Source of the DNA: Adhaeribacter aquaticus DSM 16391
GTDB lineage: Bacteria > Bacteroidota > Bacteroidia > Cytophagales > Hymenobacteraceae
Reading direction: 5' to 3'
Assembly: GCF_000473365.1 (NCBI RefSeq)
Contig: NZ_KI421517.1
Span: forward strand, 2,257,504-2,321,503
Length of the DNA stretch: 64,000 nucleotides
A program made the position numbers and the translations under genes. The stretch's first letter is position 1. Each line of letters begins with the position of its first letter. The notes under the pieces were generated by a model, which saw only the letters and a program-made list of their open reading frames with translations, had not been told where the DNA came from and searched no databases. Shown here piece by piece: positions 26,859-36,292 of this stretch.

Positions 26859-27188
26859 ATGAACGAAATTCCTGAGGTAATCAGAACCATTCCTTTACAG
26901 TACTATCTGTTTTTTAGCAGCACCTTATTTGTAATTGGTATTATTGGCGTACTCACCCGCCGCAATGCCATTGTTATTTTCATGTGCATCGAATTAATGC
27001 TGAATGCAGTTAATTTATTATTAACCGCATTTTCGGCATACCGCTCCGATGCCAACGGACAAGTCTTTGTATTTTTTATTATGGCCGTAGCAGCCGCTGA
27101 AGTGTGTGTGGGCTTAGCTATAATTGTAATGATTTACCGCAACCTGCGCTCTACGGATATTAATATCCTGAGCAACCTGAAGTGGTAA
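26859..27188 (+). CDS. nuoK: NADH-quinone oxidoreductase subunit K
   Basis: A 109-residue subunit with three membrane segments. The conserved glutamates of the proton path are in [12 protein letters not shown] and [11 protein letters not shown]. Start at ATG 26859. Confidence 0.96.
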   Translation: MNEIPEVIRTIPLQYYLFFSSTLFVIGIIGVLTRRNAIVIFMCIELMLNAVNLLLTAFSAYRSDANGQVFVFFIMAVAAAEVCVGLAIIVMIYRNLRSTDINILSNLKW

Positions 27189-27280
27189 TAATTAATTTTA
27201 AACATCAGGACTTTCATCAATTAAAATATACAGTTGTATCGCTAAGAACGAACAACTAAAACTGACAACTAAACTAAAGG

Positions 27281-29230
27281 ATGCAAACAAACTTACTTCC
27301 GGTCATCAACTCAGATATGGCCTTGTTCTGCTTACTTATTCCGCTTTTACCTTTAATCGGATTCATAATTAATGGCCTTGGCAACCGCAAATTACCAAAA
27401 GGCTTAGCTGGCTTAATTGGCTGCGGCACCGTGTTAGCCTCTTTTGCGCTGGCACTTTACCTGTTCACCAATTTTAATGGCCAGCCTTACGTAGTTAATT
27501 TATTTGACTGGATAAGTGTAGGTAACCTGCGTATTCCGTTCTCCTTCCAGATAGATCAACTTTCCTTAATTATGCTGTTGCTGGTTACCGGAGTAGGTTC
27601 TGTTATCCATATTTACTCCGCTGGCTACATGAGCCACGATATCAACTTCGGTAAATTCTTTGCCTTCCTGAATTTGTTTATCTTCTCGATGTTGCTGCTG
27701 GTGATGGGCTCTAACTACGTAATGATGTTCGTCGGCTGGGAAGGCGTAGGTTTGTGCTCTTACTTACTGATTGGTTTCTGGAACAAAGTTACCCCTTATA
27801 ACAACGCCGCTAAAAAGGCCTTCATCATTAACCGTATCGGTGACTTAGGCTTTTTATTAGGTATCTTCTTGTTGTTCATGACTTTCGGCAGCGTTACCTA
27901 TGCCGATATTTTCCAGCAGGCAGCGCAATTACACGAAGTAAACCAACCGGTAATAATCGCTATTACCTTGTTATTGTTTGTGGGTGCCATGGGTAAAAGT
28001 GCCCAGTTGCCGCTATACACCTGGCTACCTGACGCGATGGCTGGTCCTACCCCAGTTTCAGCCTTGATCCACGCCGCAACCATGGTTACCGCTGGTATAT
28101 ATATGGTTATCCGCTCCAACGTATTATATACCTTAGCCCCTACTTCATTAGAATTTATTGCCATTATTGGTTTAGCTACGGCCGTTTTTGCCGCTACTAT
28201 TGGCCTAGCCCAAAACGATATCAAGAAAGTTCTGGCTTACTCTACCGTGAGCCAGTTAGGCTATATGTTCCTGGCTTTGGGAGTAATGGCTTATACCTCA
28301 TCCATGTTCCACGTATTAACGCACGCATTCTTTAAAGCTTTATTGTTCTTAGGTGCTGGTAGTGTTATCCATGCTATGAGTGGTGAGCAGGACATCCGGT
28401 TTATGGGTGGATTACGCAAGAAATTACCAATTACCTTCTTAACCTTCTTAATAGGAACATTAGCCATTTCGGGTATTCCGCCATTTGCTGGTTTCTTCTC
28501 CAAAGACGAGTTATTAGCCCAAGTATACGAACACAGTAAAATCATGTGGGCCTTTGGTTTATTAACCTCCTTCATGACAGCTTTCTACATGTTCCGCCTG
28601 TTGTTCCTGACTTTCTTTGGCACCTTCCGGGGCACCGAAGAACAACGTCATCACTTACACGAATCGCCGGTTAGCATGACTTTACCACTAATTATCCTGG
28701 CAATTTTATCTACTATTGGTGGATTCATGGGCTTACCGGCAGTATTCAGCGAAAACCATATCTTATCTAACTTTTTAGAGCCGGTTTTAGGTTTCTCACG
28801 CTTAGCCTTACCAAGTGCTTTCGAAAAAGCGCACTTAGACCACAACACGGAATACATGTTAATGGCAGTTTCGGTAGCCGTAGCCGTGGTAGCCATTGTT
28901 ATTGCCTATGTCATGTACGTGAGCAAAAATACTGTTCCGGCTAATGACAAAACGGAAACTGGTGGCTTCCACAAATTGGTTTACAACAAATATTACATCG
29001 ATGAGCTTTACAACGCCCTTATTGTGAACCCGATAATGTGGCTTTCAACTGGTTTACACCACTTTGTAGAGAAAGGCATTATCGATCCAATTGTAAACGG
29101 TTTTGGCAAAGTTACCCTGGCGGGTGGCCGCAACCTGCGCTATTTACAAACTGGCGCCATTGGCTTCTATATTTTTGCGATGGTTATTAGCATCGCCCTG
29201 ATTCTAATCCTGAACTTCTTTATCAGATAA
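27281..29230 (+). CDS. nuoL: NADH-quinone oxidoreductase subunit L
   Basis: A 649-residue antiporter-like proton-pumping subunit with the lateral helix at the C-terminus. Conserved VGWEGVGLCSYLLIGFW and LPDAMAGPTPVSALIHAATM segments carry the key Glu and Lys/His residues. Length is typical. Confidence 0.97.
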   Translation: MQTNLLPVINSDMALFCLLIPLLPLIGFIINGLGNRKLPKGLAGLIGCGTVLASFALALYLFTNFNGQPYVVNLFDWISVGNLRIPFSFQIDQLSLIMLLLVTGVGSVIHIYSAGYMSHDINFGKFFAFLNLFIFSMLLLVMGSNYVMMFVGWEGVGLCSYLLIGFWNKVTPYNNAAKKAFIINRIGDLGFLLGIFLLFMTFGSVTYADIFQQAAQLHEVNQPVIIAITLLLFVGAMGKSAQLPLYTWLPDAMAGPTPVSALIHAATMVTAGIYMVIRSNVLYTLAPTSLEFIAIIGLATAVFAATIGLAQNDIKKVLAYSTVSQLGYMFLALGVMAYTSSMFHVLTHAFFKALLFLGAGSVIHAMSGEQDIRFMGGLRKKLPITFLTFLIGTLAISGIPPFAGFFSKDELLAQVYEHSKIMWAFGLLTSFMTAFYMFRLLFLTFFGTFRGTEEQRHHLHESPVSMTLPLIILAILSTIGGFMGLPAVFSENHILSNFLEPVLGFSRLALPSAFEKAHLDHNTEYMLMAVSVAVAVVAIVIAYVMYVSKNTVPANDKTETGGFHKLVYNKYYIDELYNALIVNPIMWLSTGLHHFVEKGIIDPIVNGFGKVTLAGGRNLRYLQTGAIGFYIFAMVISIALILILNFFIR

Positions 29231-29244
29231 GTTATAACTGAGAT

Positions 29245-30699
29245 ATGTCTAACCTTACCCTTTATTTACTCCTTTGGCCCGCATTAGCTGGTTTACTGAT
29301 TCTCTTTATAAAAGGTCAGAATGCCAAACGAGCAGCCCTCGGAGCCGCAATTATTGAGTTTGTTCTGGCTTTGTACGCGATGGTGCAATACGAGCCCAAT
29401 GCTTACCGGCAGTTTACCTTTGACCATACCTGGATAGAAAACTTTGGTATTAATTTTTCAATTGGGATGGACGGCATCAGTCTGGTGCTGGTTTTCTTAA
29501 CGGCCTTCCTGATACCTTTAATTATTCTTTCGTCGTTCCCGCATTCTTATAAAAACCCAAACGTATTTTACGCTTTAATCCTGTTCATGCAAACCGGTTT
29601 GATTGGTGTATTTACTTCCTTTGATGCGTTTCTATTCTACTTCTTCTGGGAAGTTGCCTTAATTCCGATTTACTTTATTGCTGGTGTTTGGGGCGGCGAA
29701 CGTCGTATTGCAATTACATTCAAGTTTTTCTTGTACACCATTATTGGTTCGTTGTTTATGCTGGTGGGCTTTGTATATCTTTATTTCCAAACCCCGGGCA
29801 CGCATACTTCCGATATTAATGCCTTTTACCAGTTAAGCTTAAACACGACCGACCAAAGCTGGATTTTCTGGTTTTTGTTTATTGCCTTCGCCATTAAAAT
29901 GCCGGTGTTCCCTTTCCATACCTGGCAACCCGATACATATACCGAATCGCCAACCCAGGCTACCATGTTACTTTCCGGTATCATGCTGAAGATGGGTATC
30001 TATGGTGTTATTAGGTGGTTATTGCCGGTAGTACCGCAAGGTGTTAGCCAATGGGATGAGTTAGTTATAGTTTTGGCGATAATAGGTATTGTTTACGGTG
30101 CTATTATTGCTATCCGCCAGAACGACATGAAACGTTTAGTAGCTTTCTCTTCTATTTCGCACGTGGGTTTAATTGCTGCTGGTATTTTTGCTTTAAATGA
30201 ACACGGTATGCAAGGTGGTATTATCCAGATGTTGAGCCACGGTATTAACGTAGTTGGTTTATTCTTCATCATCGATATCATTCAACGCCGCACTAACACC
30301 CGCGAAATATCAGGTTTAGGTGGTATTACCCAAACCACGCCAGCTTTATCTATCTTCTTTTTAATTTTGTTATTAGGTACTGTAGCGCTGCCATTAACAA
30401 ATGGTTTCGTAGGCGAATTCTTACTACTATCGGGCGTGTACCAATACAACAACTGGATGGGTGCAGTGGCCGGTTTAACCATTATTTTGGGTGCGGTTTA
30501 CATGTTGCGGATGTTCCAGGGCGTGATGTTCGGTGAGCAAAACGCTGTAACAGCTACTTTCGCAGATTTAACCGGCACTGAAAAAGCAGTCTTGATTCCG
30601 TTGGTAATAATGGTTTTCTGGATTGGGTTACACCCAAATACTTTCTTAAGCTTAACCGAACCTTCTGTTGGTCACATATTAGGCATTATTAACAGATAA
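29245..30699 (+). CDS. nuoM: NADH-quinone oxidoreductase subunit M
   Basis: A 484-residue antiporter-like subunit. FFWEVALIPIYFI carries the conserved Glu and KMPVFPFHTWQPDTYTESP the second signature. Starts 14 bases after nuoL. Confidence 0.97.
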   Translation: MSNLTLYLLLWPALAGLLILFIKGQNAKRAALGAAIIEFVLALYAMVQYEPNAYRQFTFDHTWIENFGINFSIGMDGISLVLVFLTAFLIPLIILSSFPHSYKNPNVFYALILFMQTGLIGVFTSFDAFLFYFFWEVALIPIYFIAGVWGGERRIAITFKFFLYTIIGSLFMLVGFVYLYFQTPGTHTSDINAFYQLSLNTTDQSWIFWFLFIAFAIKMPVFPFHTWQPDTYTESPTQATMLLSGIMLKMGIYGVIRWLLPVVPQGVSQWDELVIVLAIIGIVYGAIIAIRQNDMKRLVAFSSISHVGLIAAGIFALNEHGMQGGIIQMLSHGINVVGLFFIIDIIQRRTNTREISGLGGITQTTPALSIFFLILLLGTVALPLTNGFVGEFLLLSGVYQYNNWMGAVAGLTIILGAVYMLRMFQGVMFGEQNAVTATFADLTGTEKAVLIPLVIMVFWIGLHPNTFLSLTEPSVGHILGIINR

Positions 30700-30756
30700 T
30701 TCGAATACTTGATGTTCGTGAACCGATAAAAGATAATTCGAAAATCAGATAAAGAA

Positions 30757-32139
30757 ATGAATTCAATAATACTCTTAACCTCTTTTGGAATTCTGAACCT
30801 GTTTGTTGGGTTCCGTAAATCCAATAAACTGATACTGCCACTGGTATTCTTATTTTTGCTGATAGTACTGGCCGTTAATTTCTACGACTGGGGCAACACC
30901 ACTACCTACTTCGAGCGGATGCTAACCATCGATAATTATGCCGTGGCTTTTACCGGTGTAGTGGTTTTAACCACCATTCTGCTTATTCCGTTTGCCAAAC
31001 GCTACGTGGATGAAAAGAACGAAAGCTTAGCTGAGTTTTTCTCCATCTTATTATTCTCCCTGGTTGGCGCCATTATGATGGTAGCTTATGAAAATCTGAT
31101 TATGCTTTTTGTAGGGATCGAGATTTTATCAATCAGTATGTATGTGCTGGCAGGAAGCGATAAAAAGAATTTACGCTCGAACGAAGCTGGTCTGAAATAC
31201 TTCCTGATGGGTTCTTTTGCCACGGGTATTTTACTTTTCGGTATAGTGTTAATATATGGTGCTACCGGCGCTTTCCAAATAACTGAAATTAGCGCAGCGG
31301 CAACAGCTGGTTCCGGCGATGCTCTAACTTCTCCGCTGTTAGCCATGGGTCTATTGTTTACCTTAATTGGTATTTCCTTTAAGGTATCAGCAGCTCCTTT
31401 TCACTTCTGGACACCAGATGTGTACGAAGGAACGCCCACCCTTTTCACAGCTTTCATGAGTACTGTTGTTAAAACCGCAGGCTTTGCTGGTTTTTACAAA
31501 TTAATGTCGGTATCATTTGCTGGTGCTTACGACATCTGGTTCCCTACCTTAGTAGCCATGACCGTAATTACCTTAGGTATCGGTAACATTGGTGCCGCTG
31601 CGCAAAACAGTTTTAAGCGTATGATGGCTTACTCCAGTATTTCACACGCTGGGTATTTAATGATTGCATTACTTGCTTTCAACGACCGTTCCGAAAACGC
31701 TATTTTCTTTTATTCTTTAGCTTATTCAGTAGCTACCATTGCTGCTTTCGGCATCCTGAAACTAGTTTCTGATCAACGCGACGATATTTCTTATAATGCC
31801 TTCAATGGCCTGGGTCGGACCAACCCTTTACTGGCAGCCGTTATGACCATTGCAATGTGTTCGTTAGCAGGTATTCCTTTAACTGGTGGTTTCTTTGGCA
31901 AATTATTTATTTTTAGTGCCGCCTTAGAACAAAACTTACTTTGGCTGATTATAGTAGCTATTCTTATGTCAATGGTTGGTATTTACTATTATTTCCGGGT
32001 AGTGATTGCCATGTACATGCGCGAACCAAGTGGCGAAAGAGTAGTTGTAGGCAGCAGTGCTTCTTTCGCTTTGATATTTATGGCTATATTAACCATTGTT
32101 ATGGGTGTTTTACCCGGATTAATGAGCAACTTATTATAA
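30757..32139 (+). CDS. nuoN: NADH-quinone oxidoreductase subunit N
   Basis: A 460-residue antiporter-like subunit, last of the operon. Conserved FVGIEILSISMYVLAG and KVSAAPFHFWTPDVYEGTPT segments are present. A strong terminator lies 15 bases after the stop. Confidence 0.97.
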   Translation: MNSIILLTSFGILNLFVGFRKSNKLILPLVFLFLLIVLAVNFYDWGNTTTYFERMLTIDNYAVAFTGVVVLTTILLIPFAKRYVDEKNESLAEFFSILLFSLVGAIMMVAYENLIMLFVGIEILSISMYVLAGSDKKNLRSNEAGLKYFLMGSFATGILLFGIVLIYGATGAFQITEISAAATAGSGDALTSPLLAMGLLFTLIGISFKVSAAPFHFWTPDVYEGTPTLFTAFMSTVVKTAGFAGFYKLMSVSFAGAYDIWFPTLVAMTVITLGIGNIGAAAQNSFKRMMAYSSISHAGYLMIALLAFNDRSENAIFFYSLAYSVATIAAFGILKLVSDQRDDISYNAFNGLGRTNPLLAAVMTIAMCSLAGIPLTGGFFGKLFIFSAALEQNLLWLIIVAILMSMVGIYYYFRVVIAMYMREPSGERVVVGSSASFALIFMAILTIVMGVLPGLMSNLL

Positions 32140-32154
32140 GACTCCCATTAGACT

Positions 32155-32195
32155 AAATAAAAAAGGACAGGTACTTTGCCTGTCCTTTTTTATTT
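32155..32195 (+). terminator. Terminator of the nuo operon
   Basis: GGACAGG (32165-32171) and CCTGTCC (32179-32185) with a 7-base loop, extended by AAATAAAAAA pairing with TTTTTTATTT to about 17 bp and ending in a T run. Confidence 0.93.
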
Positions 32196-32365
32196 TCCCA
32201 GTTTTGATTTCAACTTAAAATTAAAGCTTTTTGATTTCAGGTGTGTTATAGTAACAAATGATACGCAACCAATGCATTATTACTATATTAAAAACCCTTT
32301 ACAACAGGATAGTATTCTACAAACTTTAATTTTATACGTTTCCACTTATAACATACAACCTTTTT

Positions 32366-33118
32366 ATGCGATTAAAAGATAAAGTAGCCATTGTAACCGG
32401 AGGCGGCCGCGATATAGGCCGGGAAGTTTCTTACAAACTAGCACGTGAAGGTGCCAAAGTTGTAATTAACTATTGTTACGGCAAAGAGGTAGCAGAAGAA
32501 ACCTTGGAGCAAATTAAAAGCCAGGGTGGTGAAGCTATTTTGGTCCAAGCAGATATGACTAAATCAGAAGATGTTACCCAACTAGTGGCTAAAACCAAGG
32601 AAGCTTATGGAGAAGAAATTCATATTCTGATTAATGTGGCTGGCGGTATAGTGGGCCGTAAGCCTTTTCTGGAAATGGATGAGGAATTCTGGGATCAGGT
32701 AATTAATTTGAATTTAAAATCTGTTTTCCTGGCTTGTAAAAATGTTATTCCCTTTATGCCGAGTGGCGGTGCTATTTTGAATTTCTCCTCGCAGGCTGCC
32801 CGGGATGGTGGCGGAGCGGGTGCTGTTGCCTATGCTTCCTCTAAAGGTGCTATCTCTACTTTCACCCGTGGCTTAGCGAAAGAATTAGGCCCTAAAAACA
32901 TTCGGGTAAATGCCGTTACACCGGGTTTGATTGATACTACCTTTCACGATAAATTTACCAAACCAGAAGTAAGAACAAATGTGGCAAATGCAACTCCTTT
33001 AAAAAGAGAAGGCACTGCATCGGAAGTAGCCGATTTAGTTGCCTTTTTAGTTAGCGAGGAAGCAAGTTTTATTACAGGAGCTAATTACGATATTGATGGG
33101 GGCTTATTGTTCTCCTAA
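32366..33118 (+). CDS. SDR family oxidoreductase
   Basis: A 250-residue classical short-chain dehydrogenase, FabG-like. The cofactor loop VTGGGRDIGREV uses Arg-Asp in place of the usual Gly-Ile positions after the glycines. Catalytic Ser lies in LNFSSQAA and Tyr/Lys in YASSKGA. The C-terminus ends GANYDIDGGLLFS, typical of the tetrameric group. No neighbour indicates the substrate; it stands alone between nuo and moaA. Confidence 0.88.
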   Translation: MRLKDKVAIVTGGGRDIGREVSYKLAREGAKVVINYCYGKEVAEETLEQIKSQGGEAILVQADMTKSEDVTQLVAKTKEAYGEEIHILINVAGGIVGRKPFLEMDEEFWDQVINLNLKSVFLACKNVIPFMPSGGAILNFSSQAARDGGGAGAVAYASSKGAISTFTRGLAKELGPKNIRVNAVTPGLIDTTFHDKFTKPEVRTNVANATPLKREGTASEVADLVAFLVSEEASFITGANYDIDGGLLFS

Positions 33119-33149
33119 AATACAAACAAAACTTAAACGCTATTAGTTA

Positions 33150-33276
33150 AGGTTCAGGTTATTCAGGAATTGAAGCTTTAAAATTTTATAAAAGGCTGGT
33201 TTCTAAAGAGACGTCTTTACTGGCTACTTATCTTAAAGTAAACACTAAGTATTCACCTGAATAACAACCTGAACCT
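33150..33276. repeat. Long inverted repeat between SDR gene and moaA
   Basis: AGGTTCAGGTTATTCAGG (33150-33167) is complementary to 33256-33276 except for a 3-base bulge (GTT). The loop is about 88 bases. The genes on both sides converge here, so it may act as a bidirectional end signal or be a small dispersed element. Confidence 0.6.
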
Positions 33277-33307
33277 AATAAAGAATAACTTAAAATAATC
33301 AGAAGTT

Positions 33308-34312
33308 CTAGCCACCAATAGTAGACATGGAGGCAAAAGAAGGCATTAGTAATTGGCTTTGTTCTTCTGCTTCGTAACCATTTTTGGCGCGATTGCCAAA
33401 GGCCTGTAATAAAGAAAGAGCTAAAGATTCATCTGTTTCGCCATTTCTTAACAGGTCCCGGATATTTAAAACATCAGAACCATACAAGCAGGTTTTTAAC
33501 CCTCCCTGAGCCGTTACCCGGATGCGGTTACAGGTACCACAGAAGGTACGGGTATAAGCGGCAATAATACCAATATTACCGGCATGGCCCGGAACCACAA
33601 AATGCCTAGCAGTGGCGTGAGGGGCATCGGCTACCTTCTGGATATCCGGAAAAGCGGACTGCAATTCATCCAGAATTTTAAGAAAATCCCAGTTAAGGAC
33701 AGGATGGTTGTTACCACCACCATTAAAAGGCATTTCTTCAATAAACCGAACAGAGACCGGGTAATCTTTGGCTAATTGGGCCAGCGGAATAATATCTTCG
33801 GTATTCTGACCTTCCATAACCACCGCATTTATTTTTACCCCAATGCCGTGGGCCAGCAACGCATGAAAAGTATCCATTACCTTATCTAGTTCATCGCGGC
33901 GGGTAATCCGAAAAAAGCGCTCCCGGTCCAACGTATCTAAACTCAGGTTAATAGACTTAATACCCAATTCTTTTAATTCCGATATATGGGGAGCAGTCAA
34001 AACACCATTGGTGGTTATGTTAATTTCATTAATTCCCTCAATGGCATGCACCCGGTGCAGGAAGCCCATTAAATCTTTTCGCAGAAAAGGTTCGCCACCG
34101 GTAATACGCACTTTGCTGATCCCCATCTGGGCCAGCACCCGGAGCATACGCTCCATTTCTTCGTAAGTCAGGAGCTGTTTTTTAGGCAGGTAATCAATGC
34201 CTTCTTCCGGCATGCAATAAAAGCAACGCAGGTTACACCTATCAGTAACTGCCAAACGTACATAATCTAATGTACGGCCGTGGTTATCTACTATTTTGTT
34301 AGGTATATCCAT
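33308..34312 (-). CDS. moaA: GTP 3',8-cyclase (molybdenum cofactor)
   Basis: A 334-residue radical SAM enzyme converting GTP to 3',8-cyclo-GTP, the first step of Moco synthesis with MoaC. N-terminal cluster CNLRCFYC (CxxxCxxC), the SAM-binding ITGGEPFLRKD, and the C-terminal second cluster FCGTCNR plus LKTCLYG are all intact, as is the terminal Gly-Gly required for activity. Divergent from moaD. Confidence 0.97.
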   Translation of the reverse strand: MDIPNKIVDNHGRTLDYVRLAVTDRCNLRCFYCMPEEGIDYLPKKQLLTYEEMERMLRVLAQMGISKVRITGGEPFLRKDLMGFLHRVHAIEGINEINITTNGVLTAPHISELKELGIKSINLSLDTLDRERFFRITRRDELDKVMDTFHALLAHGIGVKINAVVMEGQNTEDIIPLAQLAKDYPVSVRFIEEMPFNGGGNNHPVLNWDFLKILDELQSAFPDIQKVADAPHATARHFVVPGHAGNIGIIAAYTRTFCGTCNRIRVTAQGGLKTCLYGSDVLNIRDLLRNGETDESLALSLLQAFGNRAKNGYEAEEQSQLLMPSFASMSTIGG

Positions 34313-34327
34313 GCTAATTTAACTTTG
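34295..34327 (+). promoter_or_regulatory. Promoter of moaD-moaE
   Basis: TTTG (34295-34298), a 21-base spacer, then TAACTTTG (34320-34327), an exact -7 element. It lies at and just upstream of the moaA start, so the moaD transcript begins about 85 bases before its ATG. Confidence 0.5.
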
Positions 34328-34409
34328 CCGCCGAAACTAAAGTTCAGGCTTCTGCTGTTATTGTTACACAATTTACAATAAAAATTGATATCTTGTATTT
34401 AAATTATAA

Positions 34410-34417
34410 CAAAAGTA
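34410..34417 (-). promoter_or_regulatory. -7 element of moaA
   Basis: The minus strand reads TACTTTTG, an exact TAnnTTTG match, two bases before the moaD ATG. No TTTG is found at the proper distance upstream. The two transcripts would overlap by about 70 bases at their 5' ends. Confidence 0.4.
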
Positions 34418-34418
34418 T

Positions 34419-34661
34419 ATGCAGGTTAAAATAGCTTTGTTTGGCATTACAAAAGAAATAATTGGCTCCTCTAAGTTAAAATATGAGTTAGGCGAAAACG
34501 CTGACGTTAATAATTTACTGGAACGGTTAAAAGCAGATTATCCAGCTTTACAAAACTTAAATTCTTTACTCATAGCCATTAATGATGAATATGCACAGGC
34601 AGAACAGGTATTGTCGGAGCAGGATGAAATAGCTTTGATTCCACCGGTTTGTGGCGGGTAA
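34419..34661 (+). CDS. moaD: Molybdopterin synthase sulfur carrier subunit
   Basis: An 80-residue ubiquitin-like protein ending in PPVCGG; the terminal Gly-Gly is adenylated by MoeB and becomes a thiocarboxylate that donates sulfur to precursor Z. Followed by moaE after 71 bases. Confidence 0.93.
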   Translation: MQVKIALFGITKEIIGSSKLKYELGENADVNNLLERLKADYPALQNLNSLLIAINDEYAQAEQVLSEQDEIALIPPVCGG

Positions 34662-34732
34662 TAATCGGAACCTCCTTACTTTATCTGAGCACTTAAAAAA
34701 TCAGATCCTAAATTTTAAATTAAAGCTATAAA

Positions 34733-35143
34733 ATGGTTACCATTACCGAAGCGCCTATCAATACCCAGGAAGTGATTGCAGCCGTACAAGCCGATGGAGC
34801 TGGTGCCATTAATGTATTTATAGGTACTGTTCGGAACCAAACCCAGGCGAAGCCCGTGGTACAACTGGATTTTGAAGCCTACGACTCCATGGCCGTTAAA
34901 AAAATGCAGGAAATTGCCGATCAGGCAAAAGCCAAATGGCCAATTCAGAAAGTAGCAGTAGTACACCGCAAAGGGCCGCTGCAAATCGGTGACGCGGCGG
35001 TAGTAATTGCGGTTTCAACGCCACATCGTAAAGCTTCTTTCGAGGCCTGCGAATTTATTATTGACACCCTGAAACAAGTCGTTCCAATCTGGAAAAAAGA
35101 AATATTTGAAGACGGAGCTGTTTGGGTAGCTGCCCATCCCTAA
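34733..35143 (+). CDS. moaE: Molybdopterin synthase catalytic subunit
   Basis: A 136-residue large subunit of MPT synthase. FIGTVRNQTQ near residue 30, HRKGPLQIGDAAVVIAV and the C-terminal VPIWKKEIFEDGAVWV with the catalytic Lys are visible. Forms a heterotetramer with MoaD. Confidence 0.95.
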   Translation: MVTITEAPINTQEVIAAVQADGAGAINVFIGTVRNQTQAKPVVQLDFEAYDSMAVKKMQEIADQAKAKWPIQKVAVVHRKGPLQIGDAAVVIAVSTPHRKASFEACEFIIDTLKQVVPIWKKEIFEDGAVWVAAHP

Positions 35144-35419
35144 AAAGATATTTTAACTTTTTATTTCTCTATTTAGCTGTTCTCCTTTTCTCTACCTTAC
35201 CCATTCCTTTTAGCATTTCCTCCTCAAGAGAATAGGGGGTTTCCACCTTTAGTCCATTCCGCCGGCTAATGTACTCCCTCTTTCTAAACCCCCATTTAGT
35301 ACCCATTTTGAACTTACCAGTTCTAATGGCCGTACTTTCTAATAACAGATTGATAGAAACACAACTTTTAATAATCTTCCAGAAGAGATAACCAGGAAGA
35401 TTTAAACTCTAGTTTGCTT

Positions 35420-35725
35420 ATGGCATCTACCTTTAGATCTTCTAAAAAGTGCCCCAACTGCGGCCAGTGGTCTGATTGGGACCAGCAACTTACCGATACG
35501 TGTGAGCATTGTGGTACCCTTTTAAGCAATGAACAACTGGAAAGAGCAGCTGCCCGGGAAGCCGACAAAAAGGATCGGAAAACGCTGGATTTAGATATTA
35601 TTGAAATTCATCCAACCGACTCTGTTATTGTTGTGTTTTATAAACGCATAATCCAGGCACTACAATATTCTTTTATTGCTATAGTAACATTTATTGTTTG
35701 GCTTTTAGCTTTTATTGCTGGCTGA
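35420..35725 (+). CDS. Zinc-ribbon protein with one membrane segment
   Basis: A 101-residue protein from the ATG at 35420. The N-terminal zinc ribbon (CPNCGQ near residue 12, CEHCG near 30) is followed by a charged linker (about 45-60) and a C-terminal membrane segment (about 78-100). Family not recognised with certainty; small ribbon-plus-TM proteins like this are frequent in Cytophagales. Its TGA overlaps the ATG of the next gene (TGATG, 1 base shared), so the pair is translationally coupled. Confidence 0.7.
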   Translation: MASTFRSSKKCPNCGQWSDWDQQLTDTCEHCGTLLSNEQLERAAAREADKKDRKTLDLDIIEIHPTDSVIVVFYKRIIQALQYSFIAIVTFIVWLLAFIAG

Positions 35726-36099
35726 TGAAATTACTACTGAACCCATTTTTTATAGTAGCTATTAGCCTGTACGTGGTTAACAAGTTCTTGCTCCCCCTGC
35801 TAAACTTAAACCAGTACCAGGTGCCCTACCTGAACGATATGCTTTGCCTGCCCGTTGTTTTAACCTTAGCTTTATGGTTGCAGCAAAATTTATTCCCGCG
35901 GTCTTGCCGTCGCCGGCTCAACGGAGCCCAGGTTATATTTACTGTTATTTATTTTGCTGTTATTTTCGAAGGGCTTTTACCAGCTTTATCCGATAAATAT
36001 ACCCGCGACTACCTGGATGTATTGGCCTATGCGGTGGGTGGTATGGTTTATTATTTCCTGCTTAATCCTAAACCAGCCAGACCAACAGTTACTGAATAA
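35725..36099 (+). CDS. Small membrane protein
   Basis: A 124-residue protein with three or four hydrophobic segments and a short basic loop (SCRRRLNG). The start at 35725 overlaps the preceding stop, more likely than the upstream ATG at 35698 inside that gene. Family not recognised; VanZ-like or EpsG-like topology is possible but unsupported. Confidence 0.6.
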   Translation: MKLLLNPFFIVAISLYVVNKFLLPLLNLNQYQVPYLNDMLCLPVVLTLALWLQQNLFPRSCRRRLNGAQVIFTVIYFAVIFEGLLPALSDKYTRDYLDVLAYAVGGMVYYFLLNPKPARPTVTE

Positions 36100-36228
36100 A
36101 ATTACAACCTTAACCTATTCTATCTTTATGCTTCAACCTGCCGGATATACAGGTAAAAAGCATTTCATTCTAAAATCGATTATTCAGGAAGACAGGCCTA
36201 GGTTACCTGAACCATGCATTGTCCCTAA

Positions 36229-36282
36229 CATAAGCTCTTCATTTCGTGGCCACAGCATAAGCTGTTATTTCCGTGGCCAAAG
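36229..36282. repeat. Two 27-base tandem repeats
   Basis: CATAAGCTCTTCATTTCGTG (first 20 bases of the unit at 36229-36255) recurs at 36256-36282 with a few substitutions; both contain GTGGCCA. It lies 10 bases past the mobA stop. Only two units are present, so no CRISPR. Confidence 0.7.
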
Positions 36283-36292
36283 CAAAATATTA

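Noticed and set aside
36229-36282. Possible CRISPR fragment
   Set aside because: Only two adjacent units with no spacers and no cas genes.
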